A DNA stretch of 64,000 nucleotides from Microvirga antarctica (GCF_017921815.1 NZ_JAGEMM010000001.1:1240001-1304000), one strand, 5' to 3'. Counted from the stretch's first letter, positions 1 to 7,970 are shown. A program made the numbers and translations. The notes: generated by a model not told the origin, from the letters alone.

Positions 1-410
1 GCGACAAAACCCACTGCCAGCGAGGCAATGCCGAACGCCATGGGACGACGCCTTACAACCGCTTCAACATCACTGAAAATCTCCGAAAAGGTCCGCTCGC
101 GAATTGAATCGGCGAGCTGCTCCAGGCCTTCGGCTGCGCTGTCGACGACAGCCTGAATATTGGGGCGCTCGTCAAAAGAGCTCGTCGACGACCGCAGCGA
201 GGTTGCAAGATCGGCGACGGACTGAGCAACGTCAGCTTTGCGCTTACCAGCGTAATCGGTCGCCTGCTCCTTGGCCGCATCAATGAAATGGCGCCCCTGC
301 GACACCGCTGCGTCAGCAATGCCCCCGACATCGGTTCGCAAGGCGTCCCAATCATCCGCGCTCATTCCGGATGGCTTTGCCTGATCCTTGTTCTGTTGAC
401 CCACGCTCAT
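1..410 (-). CDS. DUF883/YqjD-like membrane-anchored protein (C-terminus cut by window edge)
   Basis: The frame is open from an ATG at 408-410 to the left edge of the window, giving about 136 residues without a stop. It begins MSVGQQNKDQAKPSG. A GAGGGG ribosome binding site lies just upstream of the ATG. The long middle is Ala/Asp/Glu-rich and amphipathic (FIDAAKEQATDYAGKRKADV), and the visible end is Arg-Arg-Arg-Pro followed by the start of a hydrophobic segment (MAFGIASLAVGFVA). That layout, a helical cytoplasmic part plus a C-terminal single membrane anchor after basic residues, is the DUF883/YqjD/ElaB type, proteins that tether to the inner membrane under stress. The family assignment is by layout only. 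A candidate EcfG-type promoter lies 29 bases upstream, which fits a stress-induced gene. Confidence 0.65.
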   Translation of the reverse strand, partial: MSVGQQNKDQAKPSGMSADDWDALRTDVGGIADAAVSQGRHFIDAAKEQATDYAGKRKADVAQSVADLATSLRSSTSSFDERPNIQAVVDSAAEGLEQLADSIRERTFSEIFSDVEAVVRRRPMAFGIASLAVGFV

Positions 411-438
411 TTTTCACCCCTCGCAATCGCCAGACAGT

Positions 439-463
439 AACCACGCCGCACTCGGCTGGTTCC
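439..463 (-). promoter_or_regulatory. Candidate EcfG (general stress sigma) promoter
   Basis: Read on the minus strand this is GGAAC (463-459), 16 bases, then GGTT (442-439). The alphaproteobacterial EcfG consensus as I recall it is GGAAC-N16/17-CGTT, so the -35 is exact and the -10 has one mismatch. The -10 element ends 29 bases upstream of the ATG at 410, a normal distance. Confidence 0.5.
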
Positions 464-636
464 CAGACGCACCGGCAGCGTCCGCCGGAAAACGACGACT
501 GTCGTGCACGGTCCGTTCGAAAGCCAGCGGCGTTCGCAGGGCTCCCTTCGAAAAGGTGTCGCGAGAAGGTCTCGCACGCGGCACCCCGCGGTTGCGATCC
601 TGGATCGGGCGGGGACGACGGGGGCGTAGCGCAGGG

Positions 637-681
637 GCGTGGCGGCACAGCCCGACCCGCTGGGAGGCGGGACCGCCACGC
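637..681 (-). terminator. Inverted repeat downstream of the XRE gene, possible terminator
   Basis: Nine-base arms GCGTGGCGG (637-645) and CCGCCACGC (673-681) pair perfectly. An inner CCCGC/GCGGG stem (656-660 with 667-671) extends the fold. It lies 20 bases beyond the stop codon of the regulator gene that ends at 702. No U tract follows, so it is only a possible terminator. The remainder of 411-701 shows no convincing gene. Confidence 0.3.
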
Positions 682-701
682 GTCAAACCGTCAAGACGGA
701 G

Positions 702-1127
702 TCACAGTCGACGGAGTGACGCCTTGCTCGGCAGCATCGGAGTGGGTCCGGTTGCCAGCATATCCACCAGATCAGCCACCGTTCGGCGGGTGCGATCATC
801 CTTGAGGCGAATGAAGCTCTCGACCAGCCGGTCGCTGTCGGGACAGGCGAGAAATTCAGTCATGCCGCGCCTCTCGGAGGGGACGCTGACACCCAGGAAG
901 GCAACTCCCTCGAAGAAGAACTCGATGCCGACATCGAGGATGCTGGCGATGTGAAGAAGCCGCCCGGCGCCAATGCGATTGGTCCCCTTCTCATATTTCT
1001 GGATCTGCTGAAACGTCAGGCCAAGCGCCTCGCCGAGGGCCTCCTGACTCATGCCCAGCGCCATGCGGCGGCGGCGCACCTGAGTTCCGATATGGCGGTC
1101 GACCGCAGTCGGCGACTTCTTCTCCAC
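702..1127 (-). CDS. XRE-family helix-turn-helix transcriptional regulator
   Basis: The 141-residue protein carries an N-terminal Cro/C1-type helix-turn-helix at about residues 10-65 (IGTQVRRRRMALGMSQEALG, then LTFQQIQKYEKGTNRIGAGR). The C-terminal half has no recognised ligand domain and ends in a conserved-looking SFIRLKDDRTRRTVADLVDM segment. This architecture is common in Rhizobiales. I chose the GTG at 1125-1127 because AGGGG sits six bases before it; an ATG at 1176-1178 in the same frame would add 17 residues but lies inside the AT-rich promoter region and lacks a binding site. It is transcribed divergently from luxR, so it may control luxR or itself. The target is inferred only from position. 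Confidence 0.85.
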   Translation of the reverse strand: MEKKSPTAVDRHIGTQVRRRRMALGMSQEALGEALGLTFQQIQKYEKGTNRIGAGRLLHIASILDVGIEFFFEGVAFLGVSVPSERRGMTEFLACPDSDRLVESFIRLKDDRTRRTVADLVDMLATGPTPMLPSKASLRRL

Positions 1128-1141
1128 AGATAACCCCTGTG
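1125..1141. promoter_or_regulatory. Inverted repeat over the start codon of the XRE gene
   Basis: CACAG (1125-1129) and CTGTG (1137-1141) form a perfect inverted repeat with a 7-base spacer. A wider pair TCCACA (1123-1128) and TGTGGA (1147-1152) overlaps it. In the mRNA the small hairpin would hold the AGGGG site in its loop and pair the GUG start. It could be an autoregulatory operator or a translational hairpin. Confidence 0.35.
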
Positions 1142-1182
1142 CACATTGTGGACGATAGCTCCTAATCGCCCATTTCAAAAAC

Positions 1183-1214
1183 TAAAAGTAGATTTATTCT
1201 ATAATTCACTTTTA
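1183..1214. promoter_or_regulatory. Putative luxR promoter with flanking inverted repeat
   Basis: An AT-rich stretch between the divergent genes contains TATAAT at 1200-1205, about 35 bases before the luxR start. It is bracketed by a perfect 7-base inverted repeat, TAAAAGT (1183-1189) and ACTTTTA (1208-1214), an arrangement typical of an operator. No clear -35 hexamer is visible at the expected spacing. Confidence 0.35.
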
Positions 1215-1239
1215 AATTGTAATCGTGCGGGAGGACACA

Positions 1240-1977
1240 TTGGGGGGAGAGAGCTTCAGCTATGCCAACGAGGCGTTCGCGTTCGTGGAGCGACTTGATC
1301 ACCTGACGAGCCCGTCCGCGATCCTGGACGCCATGGAAGTCTCGTTGTCCCGCTTCGGTTTCCAGAATTTCATCGTCGCAGGCCTTCCCGGCCCCCGGGA
1401 GCGGGTGGACCAAGTCGTGTTGCTCAAGAAATGGCCGCCCGGCTGGTTTGATCTTTACATCAGCGAGGATTTCGTCCGCGACGACCCGATCATCCGCCGC
1501 TGCCGGAACTCTGTTCAGCCTTTCGCCTGGATCGAGGCACCCTTCGACCGCGAGAAAGAGCCCCGCTGCCTCGAGGTGATGAACCGGGCAAGCGATTTCG
1601 GCATGACCCACGGGTTCTGCCTGCCGATCCATGGCATCAACGGCTACGAAGCCTGTATCTCCATGAGCGGCACCGATCTCGACCTCACCGCCAAGACGAA
1701 GCCAGCGCTCCATTTGATGAGCGTTTATGCGTTTGAGCGGATCCGCGCGCAGATGTCTCCGGAGCGGCAATCGGCCGGTAAGCCCCTTACCGCGCGGGAG
1801 CGGGAGATGCTGGCCTGGGCGGCGGCGGGAAAATCGGCCGCCGATACCGGCGACATCCTCGGGATCACAGAGCGCACCGTGACGGCGCATATCGTCAGCG
1901 CCTGCCACAAACTTGAGGCCACCAACAAGACACAGGCTGTCGCGCGGGCGCTCCAGTACAGGCTGCTCAACATCTGA
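1240..1977 (+). CDS. LuxR-family quorum-sensing transcriptional regulator
   Basis: This 245-residue protein has the two-domain LuxR layout. The N-terminal autoinducer-binding domain (about 1-165) shows the conserved Trp, Tyr, Asp-Pro and Trp positions in KWPPGWFDLYISEDFVRDDP followed by FAWIEAP, matching the residues that contact the homoserine lactone in TraR. The C-terminal helix-turn-helix begins LTAREREMLAWAAAGKSAAD. It should bind an acyl- or aryl-homoserine lactone in the cytoplasm and act on promoters carrying lux boxes, including that of the adjacent luxI. I chose the TTG at 1240 because GGGAGG sits about six bases upstream; a GTG at 1225 in the same frame lacks a site. The stop codon abuts the lux box. 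Confidence 0.9.
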   Translation: MGGESFSYANEAFAFVERLDHLTSPSAILDAMEVSLSRFGFQNFIVAGLPGPRERVDQVVLLKKWPPGWFDLYISEDFVRDDPIIRRCRNSVQPFAWIEAPFDREKEPRCLEVMNRASDFGMTHGFCLPIHGINGYEACISMSGTDLDLTAKTKPALHLMSVYAFERIRAQMSPERQSAGKPLTAREREMLAWAAAGKSAADTGDILGITERTVTAHIVSACHKLEATNKTQAVARALQYRLLNI

Positions 1978-1997
1978 CCCTGTAGGTTCTTACAATA
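1978..1997 (+). promoter_or_regulatory. lux box upstream of luxI
   Basis: The 20 bases include CCCTGTAGGTTCTTACA. Against the classical Vibrio fischeri lux box (ACCTGTAGGATCGTACAGGT, from memory) 14 of 20 positions agree, including the CTGTAGG and TTAC/GTAC core halves. It begins directly after the luxR stop and lies 61 bases before the luxI ATG, suiting LuxR activation of luxI. Confidence 0.7.
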
Positions 1998-2057
1998 TCT
2001 TTCTGCCAAGCTGCACGTAAATATCCCGCCTCCAAAAAGACCGAGGGGGAGATTTTC

Positions 2058-2696
2058 ATGACACTTGTCCACGTGGTGACATCCAGAAACCGGACGCAAT
2101 ACAAAGAACAGATGTCGCAATATTTTCGTATCCGACACGAAATCTTCGTCGAGGAGCGCGGCTGGGAGCAGCTGCGGCGCGCTGACGGCGTGGAGCGTGA
2201 TCAATACGACAACGCGCAGGCCATCTATCTTCTGGCCCTGGATAACGGCCGGGTCGTTGGCGGCCAACGCCTTTATCCGACGCTCCTGCCCCATATGATG
2301 AGCGACGTCTTCGCGAACCTTGCAACGCGCGGCGTGCCGCGCTCGGAGAGCATTTTCGAATGCACGCGCTACTTTGTCGTCAAGGAGCGGCGAACAGGCC
2401 GGACCGATTGCCGCCTGCTTGCCGCCATGCAGGAATACTGCCTGTCGGCGGGCATTACAGACATTACCGCGGTCGTGGAGATGTGGTGGATGCCACGGTG
2501 GCATCAGATCGGCTTCAAGGTCCGACCTCTGGGTCTCCCGGCCGTCATCGAGAACGAGCCCTGCATGGCAGCGCAGATTGCCATCTCGCGGGAAAGTCTC
2601 GAGCAGGTTCGGCGCGTGGGCGGCTTGCGGGGCCCTAGCCTGCTCCAGGAGAAAAGGCATCCGGCGAACGAGAGGATGCCCCATGTCGCGGCATAA
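2058..2696 (+). CDS. LuxI-family homoserine lactone synthase (RpaI/BjaI-like)
   Basis: The 212-residue protein has the LuxI fingerprint: YFRIRHEIFVEERGW (the conserved Arg, Phe and Trp), ERDQYDN (the E-x-D-x-(F/Y)-D motif), VVGGQRLYPT, and FECTRYFVV. It makes a homoserine lactone from S-adenosylmethionine and an acyl donor. The positions around YFRIRH, RGW, DG-x-E-x-DQ, YLLALD, the EMWWMPR segment and KVRPLGLPAVI resemble RpaI, BjaI and BraI as I remember them. Those enzymes use acyl-CoA or aryl-CoA donors (p-coumaroyl, isovaleryl, cinnamoyl) rather than acyl-ACP. That substrate class is an inference. The ATG at 2058 is preceded by GAGGGGGAG. A small ORF overlaps its last 14 bases. Confidence 0.92.
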   Translation: MTLVHVVTSRNRTQYKEQMSQYFRIRHEIFVEERGWEQLRRADGVERDQYDNAQAIYLLALDNGRVVGGQRLYPTLLPHMMSDVFANLATRGVPRSESIFECTRYFVVKERRTGRTDCRLLAAMQEYCLSAGITDITAVVEMWWMPRWHQIGFKVRPLGLPAVIENEPCMAAQIAISRESLEQVRRVGGLRGPSLLQEKRHPANERMPHVAA

Positions 2697-2931
2697 CAAG
2701 CGAAATCCGCTCAAGAGCTTCCTCCAGGAAGAAATGGCGTTGAGCATCACCGATACCATGATGGACTCGCTGGCGCGGCTGCCGTCAGTCACCCGCCTCC
2801 GCCTGCTGGCCTTTCTCCATTTCGTGGAGGAGCCCACACGCTTATCGGCCGAACTCGACTTTGCTGATTCGGGCGATCTCCGCCTGACCCTGGTGGCGCG
2901 GCAGTCGGGCCAAGCCGGGAACTGCCATTGA
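2683..2931 (+). CDS. Small hypothetical protein overlapping the end of luxI
   Basis: This 82-residue ORF starts at an ATG inside luxI and overlaps it by 14 bases, suggesting translational coupling. It begins MSRHNKRNPLKSFLQEEMAL, with a polar start and then an amphipathic helical part (SITDTMMDSLARLPSVTRLR, LLAFLHFVEE). No cysteine motif or membrane segment is obvious. I do not recognise the family. Coding potential is supported by the AGAGGATG sequence upstream and by the absence of a better reading of 2697-2931, but a chance ORF remains possible. Confidence 0.5.
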   Translation: MSRHNKRNPLKSFLQEEMALSITDTMMDSLARLPSVTRLRLLAFLHFVEEPTRLSAELDFADSGDLRLTLVARQSGQAGNCH

Positions 2932-2939
2932 GAGGCGTT

Positions 2940-2965
2940 GGAACCACGCCTCGCCTGCTCGCGTT
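2940..2965 (+). promoter_or_regulatory. EcfG (general stress sigma) promoter, exact consensus match
   Basis: GGAAC at 2940-2944, a 17-base spacer and CGTT at 2962-2965 match the alphaproteobacterial EcfG consensus GGAAC-N16/17-CGTT at every defined position. The element ends 30 bases before the GTG start of the small membrane protein at 2996. It is the best such site in the window. Confidence 0.7.
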
Positions 2966-2995
2966 CGCCACGGGCACAAGCTAAGGAGAACTGAT

Positions 2996-3244
2996 GTGGC
3001 GAACGGGACGATGGACCATGACGAGGGCGCGGAACTGACCACGGCAGAGCGCGCCGCCTATATTATTGCTGGTCTCGGCCTCGCTGCCGCTGGGGCCAAA
3101 CCCCGGCCGAACCCGCTCTTGAATGTTCTCGCGCTGGCTGGTGGATCCTATCTCGCCTGGCGCGGCTATGTGGGAACCTGCCCGGTGAAGGCAGCCCTTT
3201 ACGGCGTAGGCGACCGGGTGGCCGAACTGTCGGACCGGTCCTGA
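2996..3244 (+). CDS. Small DUF2892-like membrane protein
   Basis: The 82-residue protein starts at GTG with AAGGAG upstream. An acidic N-terminus (MANGTMDHDEGAELTTAERA) leads into two short hydrophobic segments, YIIAGLGLAAAGA and NVLALAGGSYLAWRGYVG, then a CPVKAAL segment. That matches small DUF2892/YgaP-tail-like inner-membrane proteins. The preceding exact EcfG-type promoter suggests induction in the general stress response. The function of such proteins is not established. Confidence 0.7.
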   Translation: MANGTMDHDEGAELTTAERAAYIIAGLGLAAAGAKPRPNPLLNVLALAGGSYLAWRGYVGTCPVKAALYGVGDRVAELSDRS

Positions 3245-3252
3245 CAGCAAAA

Positions 3253-3276
3253 AGGCCGCATCGCCCGATGCGGCCT
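3253..3276. terminator. Bidirectional intrinsic terminator
   Basis: A perfect 10-base stem AGGCCGCATC (3253-3262) and GATGCGGCCT (3267-3276) has a 4-base loop. On the minus strand it is followed by a T run (the AAAAA just before it on the plus strand) and on the plus strand by TCCTCTTCT. It lies between two convergent genes ending at 3244 and 3297, so it can serve both. Confidence 0.8.
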
Positions 3277-3296
3277 CCTCTTCTGGTTCGGCGCGC

Positions 3297-3563
3297 TCAG
3301 TAAGTCGACGACGACCGGCGGCCGGCGATGACGCCCCAGATGAAGAGCACGACGATCGCGCCCACGATGGCGCCAATGAAGCCTGCCCCTTCATCGGCCC
3401 TGTACCAGCCGATAGCCTGCCCGAGATAGGTGGCCACGAATGCGCCGATGATCCCAAGGATCGTGGTCAGGATAAAGCCGGAAGGTTCATTTGAACCGGG
3501 CATGATGAGTTTCGCGATGACGCCCGCGACGAAGCCGATAATGATCGTCCAGATAATGCTCAT
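3297..3563 (-). CDS. GlsB/YeaQ/YmgE family stress-response membrane protein
   Basis: The 88-residue protein MSIIWTIIIGFVAGVIAKLI shows the family pattern of a transglycosylase-associated small membrane protein: three hydrophobic helices, the GxxAGxIAKLIMPG segment after the first, and GAFVATYLGQAIGW after the second. It ends IWGVIAGRRSSSTY. I chose the ATG at 3561-3563 because AGAGGGGAA precedes it, although the frame extends upstream. Members are stress-induced inner-membrane proteins of unknown biochemical role. A near-consensus EcfG promoter lies upstream. Confidence 0.85.
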   Translation of the reverse strand: MSIIWTIIIGFVAGVIAKLIMPGSNEPSGFILTTILGIIGAFVATYLGQAIGWYRADEGAGFIGAIVGAIVVLFIWGVIAGRRSSSTY

Positions 3564-3597
3564 GAATGGGTTCCCCTCTTTGACTGGCCCCTCTTGC

Positions 3598-3622
3598 AAC
3601 GCGGAAGTGCGGCTAAGGTTGC
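3598..3622 (-). promoter_or_regulatory. Weak EcfG-type promoter candidate for the GlsB-like gene
   Basis: Minus-strand reading gives GCAAC (3622-3618), 16 bases and CGTT (3601-3598). There is one mismatch in the -35 and an exact -10. The -10 ends 35 bases before the ATG at 3563. Confidence 0.35.
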
Positions 3623-3680
3623 GGACCTGACACTGACAGTCTGATATTTCTCTCAGCGACACGCCAGTCTCTTGAGCCGC

Positions 3681-6600
3681 TCAGTATTCCCATTCGGCAC
3701 CGACCCCCAGCGAGGTGTTGCCGTCTGCGCCGACCTCGCCCTGGATTCGCACCCGTCGCGTGACATCGATATCGACCGATACACCGGTCTCCGATGTCGA
3801 GGCGCCGGCCTTCACGCCCACGCTGACCCGGTCGCTGATCGCACGCGAGATCCCGATGGCAGGCCCGCCCTCGGCACCGAGCGAGATATCAAGCCCTTGC
3901 ACGCCGAGGGATTTCCGCAGGCTTTCGAAAACATCGTCGCCGCCGCCCCCGGAGAATTGGGCCGCCGCTTGCGCGAGGGTGAGCGCCTGCGTCACCGACA
4001 AGCCACCTGACGCCTTCGAGAAGAGGATCCGCGACAGAACCTCGTCCTGCGGCAGATCCGGATCCGACGAGAAAGCGAATTGCGGCTCTCGCGCGGTGCC
4101 CGAGACAGAGACCCGGGCGGTGACCTCGCCGGCGTTGGTTTCTGCCACGAAATCCAGTTCCGGCGTCAGGTCGCCGGTGAAGGTGAGGAGGCCGCGGGTG
4201 AAGTCGAGGCGCGTGCCGACGACTGTCAGGCGTCCCCGTCGCAGCTCGAAGGCACCGATGGCGATCGGATCCTGCAGGGTGCCGGAGAGCCGAAGATCAC
4301 CCCCGAGCTCCGCATCGATCCCGCGCCCACGCACGTAGATTCGGTTGGGAGCGCTGAGGGTGAGGTCGAGGACGGCGTTGAACGGCGAGGCGCGGCGGGA
4401 CGTCGCCCGCGCCTGCGCCTCCATGGCCAGGCGTTTCGCAACGATCGGCGGCGGCTTGATATGCTTCGTGCCCGGGATCGGGCGCACCGTCGTCGGCAGC
4501 CGCTCGGGTACCGTGACGTCAAGGGAGACAATCCGGACCTGGCCTGCAACACGAGGGTTCTGCGACAGCGGTCCCGACAGGGCAAGCGACAGATCGGCCA
4601 CCGCCTGGACCAGATCGTTGGACACAAGTTCCGCCTTCTGGCCTGTGATCCGGATATCCCCCGGGAAGCCCGCGGCGGGATCAAGCCGCACGCGGCCACT
4701 GGCCGACAGCGTACCGCTGTTGCGGGTCGATGCCGAGAACGACTCGATGACGAGATCCGTGCCGCGCGCGCTCAGGCGACCCTGGATATTGTCGAGCCGG
4801 ATGCCCTGCAGCGCATCACGAAAGCTTCCACCGCTGATCACCACCGAGCCGTTGACCGCAGGTTGGGTCAGCGCACCGGTGGCCCGGACGTCGATGGTCG
4901 CTGCGCCGCTCACCTGACGACCGGATACGGACAGGAATCCGTTCGCGACCGACAGGTCGAGGCGACCCTTCGCCGACACGTCGAGATTTCCCTGTGGGCT
5001 GAGCGGAACGCTGCCATTGAGGCGGAATGTGCCGGCCTTTCCGGCCGTGATGGTGCCGTCGACAGTCGTCGCTCCGCCGGACAGACGCCCCTGCGCTGCG
5101 ATCTCGATCGGAGGCGCACCGAGACCGCGGGCTTGCGCGGCCACGAGACGAGACACGCGTACGCGCCAATCACCTGTCGGCGCGGCACCGGTGCCGCCAA
5201 TCTGCGCCGTCCCCTCGAGCGTTCCCGAAAGACCCGTGCCGGGCATGAGGATATCGGCGGCCGAGAGCGGCACCGCCTTTGCGGCCAGGCGAAGATCGAG
5301 CGTCGCGCCGGCGCGCCCGTCGACGCTGACCGTTCCGCCATCAACCGCGATGTCGAGATTGTCGATGATCACAGCGCCGTTGCCGAAGCTGATCGTTGCG
5401 GGGTTCGCGAGAGCGATCTGCCGACGATCACGCCGGGCCGTGAAGGCTGCAAGCTCGAAACGCACCGGGCTGTCGGGAACGAGCCGTCCGCGGGCATCAA
5501 TATCGAACCCGCGGGCGCGAGCGGCCAGAACCACATCGCTTGCGGACGCGCTGCCCTTCGCGTCCAGGCGGATCTGCGAAAAGGTTTCGCCGCCGACAAC
5601 GGCCTGGTTTGCGCTGATGGCAGCATCGATGATCGGCTTTGCATAGATATCGGCAAGTGTGGCTTTGGCCGACAGTCGATCGACTGTCGCGTCGCCGATG
5701 CGCAGACGCTGACCACTCGCGTCGAGCTGCATGTTCTGTTTGCCTTCGGGCGCATCGAAGCCCATCTCCGCCCGTATGTCGCCACCCAGACGGGTGAGCA
5801 CGAGGGGTGACAGATCGTCGAGATTGCGCGCGTCGATGCTGAGGCGGCCCACCGCGAGCTGCGCAGCGTCGAGAGTGAATTGACCGGCGACCTGAGCCGA
5901 TCCCACTTTCAGGGCGAGGCCGTCCAGATGCCATCCGCCTTCTGCGCGTTTGGCAAGGCGCAAGGTGCCATTGGCCGGTTTCCCATCCACCGTGCCCGCT
6001 AGCGTCGTGCGCAGATCGATGAGGCCCAGGAGGTCTGTCCCGCTGGCGTCGATGGCGAGTTGCGGGATCGGACGGCCAAGCGCCGTCCCATTGCGCATCT
6101 CCGCATGGAGTGTCGCATCGGGACGCTCCAGACGTCCCGTGACCTTCGCGGTGATCGACCCCTGCCCCGACAGTCGCCGGTCAGCGAGGCGCAGATCGGG
6201 CAGGTCGACGGCCGCGTCGACGGCGACGTTCTCGGCCGTGGCCGCACCGTCGAGACGGGCCGAGGCGTGCGCGCCTGACAGGCGCAGATCGCTGAATCCG
6301 AAGCCACCCTTCGGCAACATGCGAACACCGCCCTTCAGAGAGACGACACCACCTGACAACCCATCGACAGCGGCAAGGCCTGTCGAAAACGTGGTGACCT
6401 TCGCATCGATGGTGGCATTCACCGGCGCCTTCGAGAGCAGACCCTGGACCTGCGCATCGAGAGCAAGGGCACCGCGCAGCCTCAAGGATGCCAGGTCGCC
6501 GAACCGCGCGAGGTCGGGCGCATTCACCACGAGCGCGCCGAGCGCATCCTCGGAGCCGAGCTTTCCTGAATAGCGCGCATTCACCGATGGGCTCGTGAGC

Positions 6601-7970
6601 TGCGCCGTCTCCACATCGGCGGTGCCGTCGGGAGACGCTGTCGCGCGGATGACCAAGCTGATTTGATCGCCAACGGCACGCGCCAGAGCGGGATCCGACA
6701 GCGCGACGCCGCTCGCCTTCGCGTCGGCCGCGATGGCGATGCGCGTGGCGGGCTCAGAGAGCGGGCCGTTGGGCAGGACCGAGAAGGTCGCGTCGAGCTT
6801 CCCAAGCCGGCCAGACGGCAGGCTTACCTGCTCCGCTTCGAGATCGCCCCTGATCTGTGGCGACGACAACTGGCCGGCGACAGATCCGTTAAACACCAGG
6901 GTCTTGATCTCCGCCAAGCCCGCAACGGTCTTGTCCTGTCCGGTGGGAACCGCACGGGCCGAGAGCCTGAGATCGACACTGCGATCCGCCGCCATGGTGC
7001 CGGTCGCGTCGAGCCGCGCCGTGCGCGACACGATCGAGAATTGCGGAATGGTGATCTTTCCGTCATCGGCAAAGATCGTCACGCTGTCGAGTTCCGTCGT
7101 ACCCGCAAAGACCGGCGCGACCGGGGCCGGCAACAGGCCCTCGATCTGCGCATTCAGATCGAGTACCAAGTGCCGGAACGCACCCTGCCGCTTGAGGTTG
7201 GCCTCTCCTGTTGCACCAATCGTGTTGCCCGCATTGAAGTTGAGCGTGGCGCCGAACGCATCCAGCGTGCCGGTTCCCGCGAGATCAAGCTTGACGGGCG
7301 GCAGACCTGGGATGTTCGCCGCGCGCGACAGAATTCCCCCCGCAGGCTCATCGAGTGCCAACGTCAGATCGAGCTTTTCAGCCGCGTAGTTGAGGCGGGC
7401 CGCAAGCGTTCCCGGCGCATCGAGACGCCGTCCGTCAAAACGCAACGTCAAACCTTCCTTCGGGTCGCCCAGCGAGGCAGCGCCAGACGCTGTGAGCTGC
7501 GCAGCGGTGCCAATGACGGGCTCGCCGAGCACCAACTCCCGCAGAAGAAAATCGGCAATCTGAACTTTGACGGGTAGTTCGGGCAGGAGAGGCTGGTCAG
7601 CGCCTGGAACTGTCTCATCGGACGCAATGGGGCGGCGCAGGATCTCGAGCTTTCCGATCTCCAGCTTGTCCACCTCGAGGCGTCGCGAGAGGAGTGCGAG
7701 ACGTCGCCAGACGAAGCGCACGCGATCCAGCCGGAACCAGACCCCATCCTTATCGGAGATGGTGATGTTGCGAATGGTGGCGTCTGACGAGAGCGCGCCT
7801 TCGACGTCGCCGATCGACACCTGGGTGGAGGGCGTCGACAAGGCGCGCGAGATCAAGCCGGAGAGAAATCCCTTGTCGGCTTCGTCGCTCTTCGTACCAA
7901 GAGTGAGCGCGAGAAAGATCGCAAACGCGGCCACGAGGACGGAGGGAATGAAAAAACGACGCATCATCAA
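3681..7970 (-). CDS. tamB: Translocation and assembly module subunit TamB
   Basis: The 1429-residue protein has an N-terminal inner-membrane anchor (about 5-24, FFIPSVLVAAFAIFLALTLG), then a very long stretch of repetitive beta-type sequence rich in Gly, Asp and Leu spanning the periplasm. The C-terminal DUF490/TamB domain (about 1080-1429) includes LDLTLSAPNRIYVRGRGIDA, ELGGDLRLSGTLQDP and a final GVGAEWEY. TamB forms a periplasm-spanning hydrophobic groove linked to TamA and is implicated in outer-membrane lipid transport and autotransporter assembly. It is coupled to tamA by a 4-base ATGA overlap. Length and architecture are normal for the family. The large antisense reading frames within it are shadows of its strong codon bias. 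Confidence 0.93.
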   Translation of the reverse strand: MMMRRFFIPSVLVAAFAIFLALTLGTKSDEADKGFLSGLISRALSTPSTQVSIGDVEGALSSDATIRNITISDKDGVWFRLDRVRFVWRRLALLSRRLEVDKLEIGKLEILRRPIASDETVPGADQPLLPELPVKVQIADFLLRELVLGEPVIGTAAQLTASGAASLGDPKEGLTLRFDGRRLDAPGTLAARLNYAAEKLDLTLALDEPAGGILSRAANIPGLPPVKLDLAGTGTLDAFGATLNFNAGNTIGATGEANLKRQGAFRHLVLDLNAQIEGLLPAPVAPVFAGTTELDSVTIFADDGKITIPQFSIVSRTARLDATGTMAADRSVDLRLSARAVPTGQDKTVAGLAEIKTLVFNGSVAGQLSSPQIRGDLEAEQVSLPSGRLGKLDATFSVLPNGPLSEPATRIAIAADAKASGVALSDPALARAVGDQISLVIRATASPDGTADVETAQLTSPSVNARYSGKLGSEDALGALVVNAPDLARFGDLASLRLRGALALDAQVQGLLSKAPVNATIDAKVTTFSTGLAAVDGLSGGVVSLKGGVRMLPKGGFGFSDLRLSGAHASARLDGAATAENVAVDAAVDLPDLRLADRRLSGQGSITAKVTGRLERPDATLHAEMRNGTALGRPIPQLAIDASGTDLLGLIDLRTTLAGTVDGKPANGTLRLAKRAEGGWHLDGLALKVGSAQVAGQFTLDAAQLAVGRLSIDARNLDDLSPLVLTRLGGDIRAEMGFDAPEGKQNMQLDASGQRLRIGDATVDRLSAKATLADIYAKPIIDAAISANQAVVGGETFSQIRLDAKGSASASDVVLAARARGFDIDARGRLVPDSPVRFELAAFTARRDRRQIALANPATISFGNGAVIIDNLDIAVDGGTVSVDGRAGATLDLRLAAKAVPLSAADILMPGTGLSGTLEGTAQIGGTGAAPTGDWRVRVSRLVAAQARGLGAPPIEIAAQGRLSGGATTVDGTITAGKAGTFRLNGSVPLSPQGNLDVSAKGRLDLSVANGFLSVSGRQVSGAATIDVRATGALTQPAVNGSVVISGGSFRDALQGIRLDNIQGRLSARGTDLVIESFSASTRNSGTLSASGRVRLDPAAGFPGDIRITGQKAELVSNDLVQAVADLSLALSGPLSQNPRVAGQVRIVSLDVTVPERLPTTVRPIPGTKHIKPPPIVAKRLAMEAQARATSRRASPFNAVLDLTLSAPNRIYVRGRGIDAELGGDLRLSGTLQDPIAIGAFELRRGRLTVVGTRLDFTRGLLTFTGDLTPELDFVAETNAGEVTARVSVSGTAREPQFAFSSDPDLPQDEVLSRILFSKASGGLSVTQALTLAQAAAQFSGGGGDDVFESLRKSLGVQGLDISLGAEGGPAIGISRAISDRVSVGVKAGASTSETGVSVDIDVTRRVRIQGEVGADGNTSLGVGAEWEY

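Noticed and set aside
4080..5810. A 576-codon plus-strand frame inside tamB
   Set aside because: It is antisense to a clear TamB, has no start site or family features, and results from codon bias at high GC.
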